The notes below the pieces were generated by a model, which was not told the origin of the DNA, did no database searches, and saw only the letters and a program-made list of their open reading frames with translations. From Rhodospirillaceae bacterium (GTDB lineage Bacteria; Pseudomonadota; Alphaproteobacteria; Rhodospirillales; Rhodospirillaceae), in NCBI GenBank assembly GCA_029245025.1, contig JAQWQC010000004.1:1-37595 (forward strand): 37,595 bases of DNA. Direction: 5' to 3'. Position 1 is the stretch's first letter. Each line of letters starts with the position of its first letter. Positions 7,403 through 15,530 of this stretch are shown here, piece by piece. The translations under genes were made by a program, and so were the position numbers.

Positions 7403-8148
7403 CCCCTCAGGTCGTAGGGACTAGGACCACCGTCGATACGCTCCATAACGGGAGGGTCAAGGTTGTTCAGCCAAAGGATGGGTACCGCGTGGCCATTGAC
7501 CCTGTCCTATTGGCGGCTTCGATCTCCCCAGCGCCGGGATCGACGGTCGTGGATGTTGGTTGTGGGACGGGCGCGGCCTTGTTCTGTCTGTTATCACGAT
7601 TAGAAAGTGTCCGCGGCATCGGACTGGAACAACACGAACCCTTCGCTAATTTGGCTAGGCGGGGCATCAAAGAGAATGATTTTTCAGCTCGGGCAGAGTT
7701 GGTTTCTGGCGATTTGTCCCAGCCACCCGAGAGGTTGATCGGCACCTGCGATGCCGTAATGACCAATCCCCCATTTTTTGAATTGGGAACAGTGCCAGAC
7801 CGGCCTCATCAAGATGCCACCCACGCCGTTACTGATTTGTCACTGAGGTCTTGGATTACTCAATGCGTGTCTTTGCTAAAGCGAGGAGGGCAGTTTTCCA
7901 TCATCCACCGTGCCGAGCGTTTGGCTGATATTATTCAGGCGTTGTCCGGCTGTGGATCCATTGTGGTAATCCCTTTATGGCCCAAAGCTAATATGGTGGC
8001 GAAGCGGGTCATCGTCACTGCCCTTAAAGACCGCAAGTCGCCCACCACCCTGAGTCCTGGTCTCGTTCTTCACTCCGATGACAACGCCTATACCGATGAG
8101 GCAGCTACCATTCTAAGGGGCGGAAAGGCGTTACAGTTCGTCTCTTAA
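7399..8148 (+). CDS. trmN6: tRNA1(Val) (adenine-37-N6)-methyltransferase-like protein
   Basis: A 249-residue class I SAM-dependent methyltransferase. The N-terminal GRVKVVQPKDGYRVAIDPVLLAA is the typical TrmN6/YfiC entry motif. Motif I is VVDVGCGTGAA (about 50-60), an acidic residue follows in GIGLEQ, and the catalytic NPPFF is at about 124-128, the signature of N6-adenine methylation. In E. coli the homologue methylates A37 of tRNA1(Val). The substrate in this organism could differ, because the family also includes other rRNA and tRNA enzymes. It starts on an ATGA overlap with the DUF2007 gene and lies directly ahead of the S49 peptidase. Confidence 0.87.
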   Translation: MTPQVVGTRTTVDTLHNGRVKVVQPKDGYRVAIDPVLLAASISPAPGSTVVDVGCGTGAALFCLLSRLESVRGIGLEQHEPFANLARRGIKENDFSARAELVSGDLSQPPERLIGTCDAVMTNPPFFELGTVPDRPHQDATHAVTDLSLRSWITQCVSLLKRGGQFSIIHRAERLADIIQALSGCGSIVVIPLWPKANMVAKRVIVTALKDRKSPTTLSPGLVLHSDDNAYTDEAATILRGGKALQFVS

Positions 8149-8179
8149 CCTATTGGTTTTCTATGTCTATGCTGTGCCT

Positions 8180-9049
8180 ATGGCAATTATTGATCATTTC
8201 AATGAGTTTGCAGCGCGCTTCGGTGGCTCGATGGTGCGGGGGTCGGCACCCATAGTGAGCGTGGTGAAACTGAGTGGCGCAATAGGGATTTCATCTGGCA
8301 TCGGTCGCCGCACTTTAAATATGGCCTCGCTAGAGATGCCGCTCCATCGGGCATTTGGTAAGCGGGGTGTCAGCGCTGTTGCACTTCAGGTTAATTCACC
8401 CGGCGGGTCGCCGGTCCAATCATCGTTGATTGCTAGTCGTATCCGCCAGTTGTCCGATGAAAAAGAGATTCCGGTGTACGCGTTTACCGAAGATATTGCA
8501 GCATCAGGGGGGTATTGGTTGGCGTGTTCAGCCGATGAGATTTACGCGGACCCCATGTCTATTGTTGGTTCGATAGGTGTCATTGCCGCGACATTTGGTT
8601 TTCCGGAGTTGCTCGAAAGAATTGGAGTTGAGCGCCGCGTTTATGCTCAAGGCGATAACAAAAGTATGCTTGATCCGTTCAAGGCGGAGGACCCCGACGA
8701 TGTTAAACGCTTGCTCGATTTACAAAAGGACATTCATGAGCAGTTCAAGGCCTACGTAAAATCTCGGAGAGGCGACAAACTCAAAGGTACGGACAAGACC
8801 CTCTTTAACGGCGATGTTTGGGCGGGCGAAGGCGCCATCAAGAAAGGCTTGGTTGATGGTCTTGGCGAGATGCGATCGGTTATGAGAGAGAAGCTTGGTG
8901 AAAAAGTTCGCTTCATGCCTGTTCAACGGCAGGGGGGGTGGTTGCAGCGTCGATTTGGCGGGGCAGACATGATGGCTGGTAAGAATTGGCCTCGTGATCT
9001 CATTGCCGCAGCCGAGGAGCGTGCGTTGTGGGCGCGCTTCGGTCTCTAA
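8180..9049 (+). CDS. S49 family serine peptidase (SppA/SohB-like), no obvious signal peptide
   Basis: A 289-residue member of the signal peptide peptidase A family. The ATG at 8180 is preferred over a TTG at 8153. The core has VVKLSGAIG near residue 30, LQVNSPGGSP (oxyanion and substrate region), then AFTEDIAASGGYWLACSADEIYADPMSIVGSIGV, where the Ser of AASGGY is the expected nucleophile. The catalytic Lys is expected further along the domain; I did not place it. Unlike SppA or SohB there is no N-terminal transmembrane segment, so it may act in the cytoplasm or at the membrane through a partner. The next gene encodes a small membrane protein 11 bp downstream, a possible anchor. Confidence 0.88.
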   Translation: MAIIDHFNEFAARFGGSMVRGSAPIVSVVKLSGAIGISSGIGRRTLNMASLEMPLHRAFGKRGVSAVALQVNSPGGSPVQSSLIASRIRQLSDEKEIPVYAFTEDIAASGGYWLACSADEIYADPMSIVGSIGVIAATFGFPELLERIGVERRVYAQGDNKSMLDPFKAEDPDDVKRLLDLQKDIHEQFKAYVKSRRGDKLKGTDKTLFNGDVWAGEGAIKKGLVDGLGEMRSVMREKLGEKVRFMPVQRQGGWLQRRFGGADMMAGKNWPRDLIAAAEERALWARFGL

Positions 9050-9060
9050 GGTAGGTATTC

Positions 9061-9333
9061 ATGTTCGGGCTTAGCCTTTCGAAACTCCTCTTTACTGCTC
9101 TCATGATTACCGTCGTTTGGTGGATCTACAGAAAAATAAATATGATTTCTGAAGGCGAACCTGGATGCAAACCGCGTGTCAATAAAGGCCAAAAAACTAA
9201 TGGCGAAGCGTCAACGCACACCGCCGAAAAGGTTGAGGAGCTGACCGCTTGTCCCACCTGCGGGGCTTATGTGGCGGCTGGCTCAAACCCTGGTTGTGGA
9301 CGAGCGTCTAAAGATTGCCCGGCTCAGGGTTAA
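9061..9333 (+). CDS. small membrane-anchored protein with Cys-rich (zinc-ribbon-like) tail
   Basis: A 90-residue protein I cannot assign to a named family. It has one N-terminal transmembrane helix (about residues 5-24, SKLLFTALMITVVWWIY) followed by a basic, polar linker. A C-terminal segment CPTCGAYVAAGSNPGCG ending in a further Cys (KDCP) could bind zinc with a CxxC plus CxxxxxxC arrangement. It begins 11 bp after the S49 peptidase gene and ends well before glyQ, so it is probably cotranscribed with the peptidase. The pairing suggests a membrane adaptor or regulator, which is inference only. Confidence 0.7.
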   Translation: MFGLSLSKLLFTALMITVVWWIYRKINMISEGEPGCKPRVNKGQKTNGEASTHTAEKVEELTACPTCGAYVAAGSNPGCGRASKDCPAQG

Positions 9334-9411
9334 GTCTGGCTTTGGCAATAGGTGGTTAAGCCAAGGTGAGTGCTTGATTCCAGCCGAATCGACGAGTAGC
9401 TTGCGCCGCTA

Positions 9412-9429
9412 AAGAGGTTTTCGCCTCTT
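9412..9429. repeat. short hairpin upstream of glyQ
   Basis: AAGAGG (9412-9417) pairs with CCTCTT (9424-9429) around TTTTCG. It sits 33 bp upstream of the glyQ ATG, with no T-run after it. It could be a weak terminator for the preceding genes or part of the glyQ leader. No T-box or glycine riboswitch is recognisable in 9334-9461. Confidence 0.3.
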
Positions 9430-9461
9430 ATGCTCAAATTAACACCAAGTGGACTTTATCC

Positions 9462-10343
9462 ATGGCGGCCGCGCAGACCCAGGCGCCCAGTTTTCAGGGC
9501 CTCATACTCAAGCTTCAGTCCTACTGGGCTGAGCAGGGGTGCGTCATTCTCCAGCCGTACGATATGGAGATGGGTGCTGGCACGTTTCATCCCGCCACGA
9601 CTTTGAGGGCGCTAGGCCCGGAGCCATGGAAAGCGGCCTACGTACAGCCGTCTCGGCGTCCCAATGATGGCCGATATGGAGAAAACCCAAACCGGCTCCA
9701 GCACTATTATCAATTTCAGGTCATTCTCAAACCGTCCCCTGAGGACTCACAAGGTCTCTATCTAGAAAGCCTGAAGGCCATTGGCATTGACTCGTTGGCC
9801 CACGACATTCGTTTCGTCGAAGACGACTGGGAAAGTCCGACACTCGGCGCTTGGGGCTTGGGTTGGGAAGTTTGGTGTGACGGAATGGAGGTCACCCAGT
9901 TTACCTACTTTCAGCAAGTTGGCGGCATCGATTGCTCACCGGTTGCTGTTGAGTTGACTTATGGTCTCGAACGTTTGGCCATGTACGTTCAGGGCGTTGA
10001 GCGAGTTTACGACCTGGCGTTTAACGATGACGGTGTGGCTTACGGTGATATTTTCTTGCAAGCTGAGCGCGAGTATTCCGCCCATAATTTTGAGCATGCC
10101 AACACCGAAATGTTGTTGCGTCGTTTCGCTGAATCAGAGGTGGAATGCCAATCTTTGCTCAACAGCAATCTGGCATTACCGGCATATGACCATTGCATCA
10201 AAGCTAGCCACGTCTTTAACCTTTTAGACGCGCGCGGCGTAATCAGTGTGACAGAGCGTGCCGCTTATATCGGCCGTGTCCGCGCTCTTGCGAAGTCCTG
10301 TTGTGAAGCTTGGCTGGAAAGCCAAGCCTCGGACAGGGAGTAG
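9462..10343 (+). CDS. glyQ: glycyl-tRNA synthetase alpha subunit
   Basis: A 293-residue catalytic subunit of the bacterial heterotetrameric glycyl-tRNA synthetase, which charges tRNA-Gly. The sequence is highly characteristic: [17 protein letters not shown], the class II motif region [56 protein letters not shown], and [16 protein letters not shown]. Length is normal. A short Ala/Gln-rich N-terminal tail precedes the conserved start. It is followed by glyS after 6 nt, forming the standard operon. Confidence 0.98.
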   Translation: MAAAQTQAPSFQGLILKLQSYWAEQGCVILQPYDMEMGAGTFHPATTLRALGPEPWKAAYVQPSRRPNDGRYGENPNRLQHYYQFQVILKPSPEDSQGLYLESLKAIGIDSLAHDIRFVEDDWESPTLGAWGLGWEVWCDGMEVTQFTYFQQVGGIDCSPVAVELTYGLERLAMYVQGVERVYDLAFNDDGVAYGDIFLQAEREYSAHNFEHANTEMLLRRFAESEVECQSLLNSNLALPAYDHCIKASHVFNLLDARGVISVTERAAYIGRVRALAKSCCEAWLESQASDRE

Positions 10344-10349
10344 CGCGTC

Positions 10350-12422
10350 GTGGCAGAACTTTTACTCGAATTATTATCCGAAGAGATTCCGGCGCGCATG
10401 CAAACGCGGGCCACAGGTGACTTGAAAAGATTGGTGGTCGATGGCCTTAAGGATGCTGGTCTAAGTTATGGTAGCTTCAATGCCTTCGCTGGGCCACGCC
10501 GTCTGACCATTGTTGTTGATGACCTTCCCACGGCACAGCCCGATGTGACGGATGAACGTAAAGGGCCTGGCGTCGGTGCGCCTGAAAAAGCTATTAAAGG
10601 GTTTCTCAAAGCCAACGGTTTGTCGTCCGTCGATGAAGCTGAAGTGCGCGACTTGCCCAAGGGTCAGTTTTATTTTGCGGTGGTGGAACGGAAAGGGCGC
10701 CCTACGGCCACCGTGTTGAAGGGCTTACTTGGAGTGGCACTGGCCGCTTTGCCTTGGCCGAAATCTATGCGTTGGGCATCTGGTGATACCCGCTGGGTCC
10801 GACCGCTCCACGGCATACTATGCCTATTTGACGGTGCGGTGGTGCCTCTGTCTTTTGCTGGCGTTTCAGCTAGCGCGGAAACAGTTGGGCATCGTTTCCA
10901 ATCATCAGGCAAAATCGCGGTTGCCAGTTCAGCTGACTATTTCAAGAAGTTGGAAGCGGCGAAGGTTGTAATTGACCAAAACCGCCGTCGCGACATGATA
11001 GCTGATGGAATTGCCTCGTTGGCTAAGTCCGAAGGTTTGATAGTGCCCGAAGACCCCGGTTTGTTAGAAGAAGTGACAGGTCTTGTTGAGTGGCCGGTCC
11101 CCTTGTTGGGAACCATAGACGATGACTTTATGGATGTGCCGCCAGAGGTTCTCACCTCCGCGATGCGCAAGCACCAAAAATACTTTGCTCTGGAAACGGA
11201 GACCGAAGTCTTTTCAAACAGATATGCATTGGTCGCCAACATAGAGACACCCGACGCTGGTAAAGCGATTATTGCGGGTAATGAGCGTGTCTTGCGTGCA
11301 CGTCTGTCAGACGCCAAGTTTTTCTGGGATCAAGACCGCCAAAATAAATTGGAGAGTCGTGTTAATAAGTTAAGTGAGCGCGTGTTCCAGGCAGACCTTG
11401 GAACCGTCCGAGAAAAAGTTACGCGACTAGAGGTATTGTCAGCGTCATTGGCAAAGCAGCTCGGTAATTTAGATGTGGCAGATGCCAAGCGTGCAGCGGA
11501 GTTATGCAAAGCTGACCTGTCCACGGGCATGGTTGCCGAATTTCCTGACTTACAAGGTCTAATGGGTCGGTACTACGCTGAGCAAGACGGTGAAGCTGAG
11601 GGCGTATGCAATGCAATTGCTGAACACTATTCACCGCTTGGTCCGTCCGATTCCTGTCCGTCAGCATCAACTAGCGTATGTGTCGCACTCGCGGATAAGG
11701 TCGACACCTTGGTTGGTTTTTTTGGGATTAATCAGAAGCCAACCGGATCGAAGGACCCTTATGCACTAAGACGTGCTGCTTTAGGTGTAATCCGTTTGGT
11801 TCTCGAAAATGATCTGCGCTTGACCTTGGGGGATGTGTTCGCCACGGCCTACGATGCGTACGGAAAGGTTCTGAGGGTCAAGCAAGAGACTCTGGTTCAG
11901 GATTTACTAACGTTTTTCGCCGACCGGCTCAAAGTGTATTTGAAAGACCGTGGAGCACGGCATGACTTGATTGCGGCAATGTTTTCTGTCGGTGGTGAAG
12001 ATGATTTGGTGAGGTTGATGGCGCGCGTTGAGGCATTGGCCACATTCCTCGAGAGCGAAGATGGGTCAAATCTACTCACGGCCTATAAACGGTCAGCCAA
12101 CATTGTTCGGATCGAAGAGAAGAAAGACAAAGCGACGTTTTCTGGCGAATTTGATGTTTCTGTGTTTGAGCAGGAAGAGGCCCGAAGTCTCGCAGTTACC
12201 TTGAGTGGGATTGAGGCGGACGTTTTAGCGGCACTCTCTAAAGAGGATTTTGCGGCTGCTATGGAATCTCTTGCGGCGTTGCGTCAGCCCCTGGACGTGT
12301 TCTTTGAAAATGTGACCGTCAACGCTGATAACACGGCGGTACGAATCGCAAATCTCAATTTATTGGCCCGAATCGGCCAATCGATGGATCAAGTCGCCGT
12401 CTTCTCAAAAGTTGAAGGTTAG
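10350..12422 (+). CDS. glyS: glycyl-tRNA synthetase beta subunit
   Basis: A 690-residue beta subunit, starting at GTG (10350), 6 nt after glyQ. It supplies tRNA recognition to the GlyQ2GlyS2 enzyme. The N-terminus MAELLLELLSEEIPARMQ is diagnostic. Further landmarks are FAGPRRL, KGPGVGAPEKAIKGFLKANG, MRWASGDTRWVRPLHGI, the HD-like domain with VAEFPDLQGLMGRYYAEQDGE, GSKDPYALRRAALGVIRLV, and the C-terminal DALR-type tRNA anticodon-binding region ending FFENVTVNAD. Length and order are normal. Confidence 0.98.
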   Translation: MAELLLELLSEEIPARMQTRATGDLKRLVVDGLKDAGLSYGSFNAFAGPRRLTIVVDDLPTAQPDVTDERKGPGVGAPEKAIKGFLKANGLSSVDEAEVRDLPKGQFYFAVVERKGRPTATVLKGLLGVALAALPWPKSMRWASGDTRWVRPLHGILCLFDGAVVPLSFAGVSASAETVGHRFQSSGKIAVASSADYFKKLEAAKVVIDQNRRRDMIADGIASLAKSEGLIVPEDPGLLEEVTGLVEWPVPLLGTIDDDFMDVPPEVLTSAMRKHQKYFALETETEVFSNRYALVANIETPDAGKAIIAGNERVLRARLSDAKFFWDQDRQNKLESRVNKLSERVFQADLGTVREKVTRLEVLSASLAKQLGNLDVADAKRAAELCKADLSTGMVAEFPDLQGLMGRYYAEQDGEAEGVCNAIAEHYSPLGPSDSCPSASTSVCVALADKVDTLVGFFGINQKPTGSKDPYALRRAALGVIRLVLENDLRLTLGDVFATAYDAYGKVLRVKQETLVQDLLTFFADRLKVYLKDRGARHDLIAAMFSVGGEDDLVRLMARVEALATFLESEDGSNLLTAYKRSANIVRIEEKKDKATFSGEFDVSVFEQEEARSLAVTLSGIEADVLAALSKEDFAAAMESLAALRQPLDVFFENVTVNADNTAVRIANLNLLARIGQSMDQVAVFSKVEG

Positions 12423-12464
12423 GTGGCCCGTTCAGAAACCCCCAATCCAGGCTTACACAGTCCC

Positions 12465-12481
12465 AGAATCCTGGGGATTCT
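12465..12481 (+). terminator. possible terminator hairpin after glyS
   Basis: AGAATCC and GGATTCT form a perfect 7-bp stem with a 3-nt loop 42 nt after the glyS stop. There is no clear T-run immediately after the stem (the nearest is at about 12505), so termination is uncertain. It lies just upstream of the ppdK regulatory region and may separate the two transcription units. Confidence 0.4.
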
Positions 12482-12529
12482 ATAGAAATCCCAGACTTAT
12501 GCCATTTTTCGTCTTTTCACAGCCCAGAT

Positions 12530-12598
12530 ATGTAAGTAAGGCTTCCACGCGGCTTACGTAAGTTAGGCTTAACTTACATACCGGCCGGTAGCTTACAT
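12530..12598. promoter_or_regulatory. operator-like cluster of CTTAC/GTAAG half-sites upstream of ppdK
   Basis: Within 69 bp ending 20 bp before the ppdK start there are six CTTAC/GTAAG pentamers. They are ATGTAAG (12530-12536), the palindrome CTTACGTAAG (12553-12562), an 8+8 inverted repeat GTAAGTTA/TAACTTAC with loop GGCT (12558-12577) running into CTTACAT (12573-12579), and a last CTTACAT (12592-12598). The same-strand CTTAC copies are spaced 20 and 19 bp apart, about two helical turns. A CCGGCCGG palindrome lies at 12581-12588. Such a helically phased array suggests a DNA-binding protein. The Cro/YdaS-like domain at the N-terminus of the gene immediately downstream is the obvious candidate (inference). 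Confidence 0.6.
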
Positions 12599-12618
12599 GT
12601 GACGAAAATGGAATTGAT

Positions 12619-15510
12619 ATGCGCGACACAGCCTTAGAAACAGCAATAGATGCTGCTGGCGGCACAGCAGCTTTGGCGCGAACCATCAATGTGACGCCGC
12701 AAGCCATAAGCCAATGGGACCGTGTTCCGGCGGAGCGGGTGATCGCCGTCGAAGAAGCAACCAGTGGCGAGGTGACCCGCAGTGATCTCCGTCCTGACCT
12801 ATATCCGTCAGCAGGAGACAGCGCTGCTAACGCGCCGTCGGATGGGAAGTGGGTTTATTTCTTTGGTGATGGCGAAGCGGATGGCCGAGCGGAGATGCGA
12901 GATCTGCTAGGAGGTAAGGGGGCCAACCTTGCCGAAATGAGTGCCATCGGTGTGCCTGTGCCGCCCGGCTTCACAGTTACAACTGGTGTCTGTAAGCACT
13001 TCTACGACCATGACCGGGTTTATCCATCTGATTTGAAAGATCAGGTCAATGAGGGCTTGCGACGCATTGAAGAAACAATTGGCGCTAAGTTTGGAGATCC
13101 TGGCAATCCGTTGCTGGTGTCTGTGCGCTCGGGCGCCCGCGCATCAATGCCCGGGATGATGGATACGGTCCTCAATCTCGGTCTGAACGACGCGACTGTT
13201 GAGGGCCTCGCTCAACATTCTGGTGACCCGCGTTTTGCCTACGACAGTTATCGGCGGTTCATTCAAATGTATTCCGATGTCGTGTTGGGCGTGGACCATT
13301 ATACGTTTGAAGAACTTCTTGATTTGGCGAAGGAGGATAAGGGGGTTGATCAGGATACGGATTTAACGGCGGATGATCTCAAAGAATTGGTGCTGTCTTA
13401 CAAAGAGATTGTCGAAAGAGATACCGGTGCGGCCTTTCCTCAAGACCCACAAGACCAATTGTGGGGTGCAGTAGGAGCAGTCTTTGGAAGCTGGATGAAT
13501 CAGCGGGCAATTACCTACCGTTCTTTGCATGGCATCCCTGACGACTGGGGTACGGCTGTTAACGTGCAGTCTATGGTGTTTGGCAATATGGGAGAGGATT
13601 GCGCGACCGGCGTTTGCTTCTCTCGCGATCCATCGAACGGCGATAACGAATTTTACGGCGAATACTTGGTCAATGCCCAAGGCGAAGATGTTGTTGCCGG
13701 CATCCGCACGCCTCAGCAGATTACCATTGTTGGGAAGGAGGCGCAGGGCGCCAATCTTCCAGCAATGGAAGAGTCAATGCCCAAAATGTACAAGGAGTTG
13801 GTCGCCGAGCGCGACAAGCTCGAACGTCATTATCGCGATATGCAGGACATGGAGTTTACGATCCAGAAGGGCAAACTCTGGATGCTGCAGACCCGTGGTG
13901 GCAAACGTACTGCAAAGGCATCTTTGAAAATCGCAGTCGACATGGCCAACGAAGGGCTCATCACTAAAGAAGAGGCTGTCGCGCGCATCGATCCTGCTCA
14001 ATTGGATCAACTGTTGCATCCGACCCTCGACCCTAATGCCCAACGCACTCTTCTTTCCCGTGGCTTACCAGCTTCACCGGGCGCTGCGGCAGGGAAGATC
14101 GTTTTCACAGCCGAGGAGGCCGAAGACTGGGTGAAAAAAGGTGAGAAGGTCATCCTGGTGCGGCGAGAGACCAGCCCAGAAGACATTGGTGGCATGCACG
14201 TGGCTGAAGGTATTTTGACGACGCGCGGTGGCATGACCAGTCACGCGGCGGTCGTTGCGCGCGGCATGGGAACACCTTGTGTATCGGGTGCTGGAGAAAT
14301 TCAGGTCGATGCTAAAGAAAAATTCCTGCGCGTTAGAAACGAAATGCTTTGCGAGGGCGACGTGCTCACGCTTGATGGTTCAACCGGCGAAGTATTTGTC
14401 GGTCGGGTCGCTACGATTGAACCTGAGATGACGGGTGGCTTTGGCACCCTGATGGAATGGGTCGACGAAATCCGAAGTCTCAAAGTGCGAGCAAACGCAG
14501 AAACCCCTGTTGATACAGAGACGGCGTTGAAGTTTGGCGCCGAAGGTATTGGCCTCTGTCGCACCGAACATATGTTCTTCGATCAAGAGCGTATCATTAG
14601 CATTCGTCATATGATCCTTGCTGCGGACGAGGGCGGGCGGACTGCTGCTCTGAACCGGCTGTTGCCTCATCAGCGAGCCGACTTCATTAAGTTGTTCAAA
14701 ATTATGGCAGGGCTTCCAGTGACCGTGCGCTTGCTTGACCCGCCTTTGCACGAATTTTTACCCCACAGTGATGCTGAGATTGCTGAAGTTGCTGAGTCAG
14801 CCAGTGTGTCAATTGAGACCGTTCGTAACGCTCTCAATCGATTGGCCGAATTGAACCCGATGCTTGGACACCGGGGCTGTCGCTTGGGTATTACCTACCC
14901 AGAGATATACGCCATGCAGTCCAGGGCGATATTTGAAGCGGCTGTTGATGTGTCAGGCGGCGGTGCTGATGTGCTACCAGAAATTATGATCCCGCTTGTC
15001 GGCACCAAAGCTGAATTCGAATTGATGAAAACTGTGGTTGACGAGACAGCACAGGACGTATTCGAGAAGAGTGGAGAGAAAGTTGACTACGTTGTTGGTA
15101 CGATGATCGAATTGCCCCGTGCAGCGTTACGCGCCGGTGATATTGCTGAAACAGCTGAGTTCTTTAGCTTCGGTACCAATGATCTCACTCAAACAACCCT
15201 CGGTATGTCTCGGGACGACTGCGCACCCGTGCTGGAGGTCTATACGGCCAAAGGAATATACGAACGCGATCCGTTTGCTACTTTGGATCGAGAGGGCGTT
15301 GGAGAACTCATAAAGATGGCTGCTGAGCGTGGCCGTAAGACGCGGGGAAATATCAAACTTGGGATATGCGGCGAGCATGGCGGCGATCCTGACTCCATAG
15401 CGTTCTGCCAGGAAGTCGGGCTCGACTATGTATCCTGTTCACCTTACCGGGTGCCTGTGGCTCGACTAGCCGCGGCGCAAGCAGCTTTGTCAATGAGATC
15501 TAGAAGTTAA
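12619..15510 (+). CDS. ppdK: pyruvate phosphate dikinase with N-terminal Cro/YdaS-like HTH domain
   Basis: A 963-residue protein, about 70 residues longer than usual pyruvate, phosphate dikinase, which interconverts pyruvate/ATP/Pi with PEP/AMP/PPi. Residues 1-63 are a helix-turn-helix of the Cro/YdaS type (AIDAAGGTAALARTINVTP, QAISQWDRVPAERV, VTRSDLRPDLYP). A short linker (about 64-73) leads to the dikinase: WVYFFGDG and LLGGKGANLAEM in the ATP-grasp domain, the phosphohistidine motif GGMTSHAAVVARGMGTPC (His542), the PEP-binding TIM barrel with GLCRTEHMFF, and the catalytic CGEHGGD (Cys917). The only ATG before the dikinase domain is at 12619, with GGA about 8 nt upstream, so the fusion is not a start-site artefact. 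An operator-like array lies directly upstream, suggesting autoregulation. It ends 20 bp from the convergent ygfZ gene. Confidence 0.95.
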   Translation: MRDTALETAIDAAGGTAALARTINVTPQAISQWDRVPAERVIAVEEATSGEVTRSDLRPDLYPSAGDSAANAPSDGKWVYFFGDGEADGRAEMRDLLGGKGANLAEMSAIGVPVPPGFTVTTGVCKHFYDHDRVYPSDLKDQVNEGLRRIEETIGAKFGDPGNPLLVSVRSGARASMPGMMDTVLNLGLNDATVEGLAQHSGDPRFAYDSYRRFIQMYSDVVLGVDHYTFEELLDLAKEDKGVDQDTDLTADDLKELVLSYKEIVERDTGAAFPQDPQDQLWGAVGAVFGSWMNQRAITYRSLHGIPDDWGTAVNVQSMVFGNMGEDCATGVCFSRDPSNGDNEFYGEYLVNAQGEDVVAGIRTPQQITIVGKEAQGANLPAMEESMPKMYKELVAERDKLERHYRDMQDMEFTIQKGKLWMLQTRGGKRTAKASLKIAVDMANEGLITKEEAVARIDPAQLDQLLHPTLDPNAQRTLLSRGLPASPGAAAGKIVFTAEEAEDWVKKGEKVILVRRETSPEDIGGMHVAEGILTTRGGMTSHAAVVARGMGTPCVSGAGEIQVDAKEKFLRVRNEMLCEGDVLTLDGSTGEVFVGRVATIEPEMTGGFGTLMEWVDEIRSLKVRANAETPVDTETALKFGAEGIGLCRTEHMFFDQERIISIRHMILAADEGGRTAALNRLLPHQRADFIKLFKIMAGLPVTVRLLDPPLHEFLPHSDAEIAEVAESASVSIETVRNALNRLAELNPMLGHRGCRLGITYPEIYAMQSRAIFEAAVDVSGGGADVLPEIMIPLVGTKAEFELMKTVVDETAQDVFEKSGEKVDYVVGTMIELPRAALRAGDIAETAEFFSFGTNDLTQTTLGMSRDDCAPVLEVYTAKGIYERDPFATLDREGVGELIKMAAERGRKTRGNIKLGICGEHGGDPDSIAFCQEVGLDYVSCSPYRVPVARLAAAQAALSMRSRS

Positions 15511-15530
15511 TCTGAAAACTCTGCTTTCGT

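Noticed and set aside
9334-9461. Glycine riboswitch or T-box upstream of glyQ
   Set aside because: No tandem glycine aptamer, specifier loop or T-box consensus is visible; only a short 6-bp hairpin.
13529-13927. 132-codon plus-strand frame overlapping ppdK
   Set aside because: It overlaps the conserved dikinase frame on the same strand and has no similarity to known proteins.
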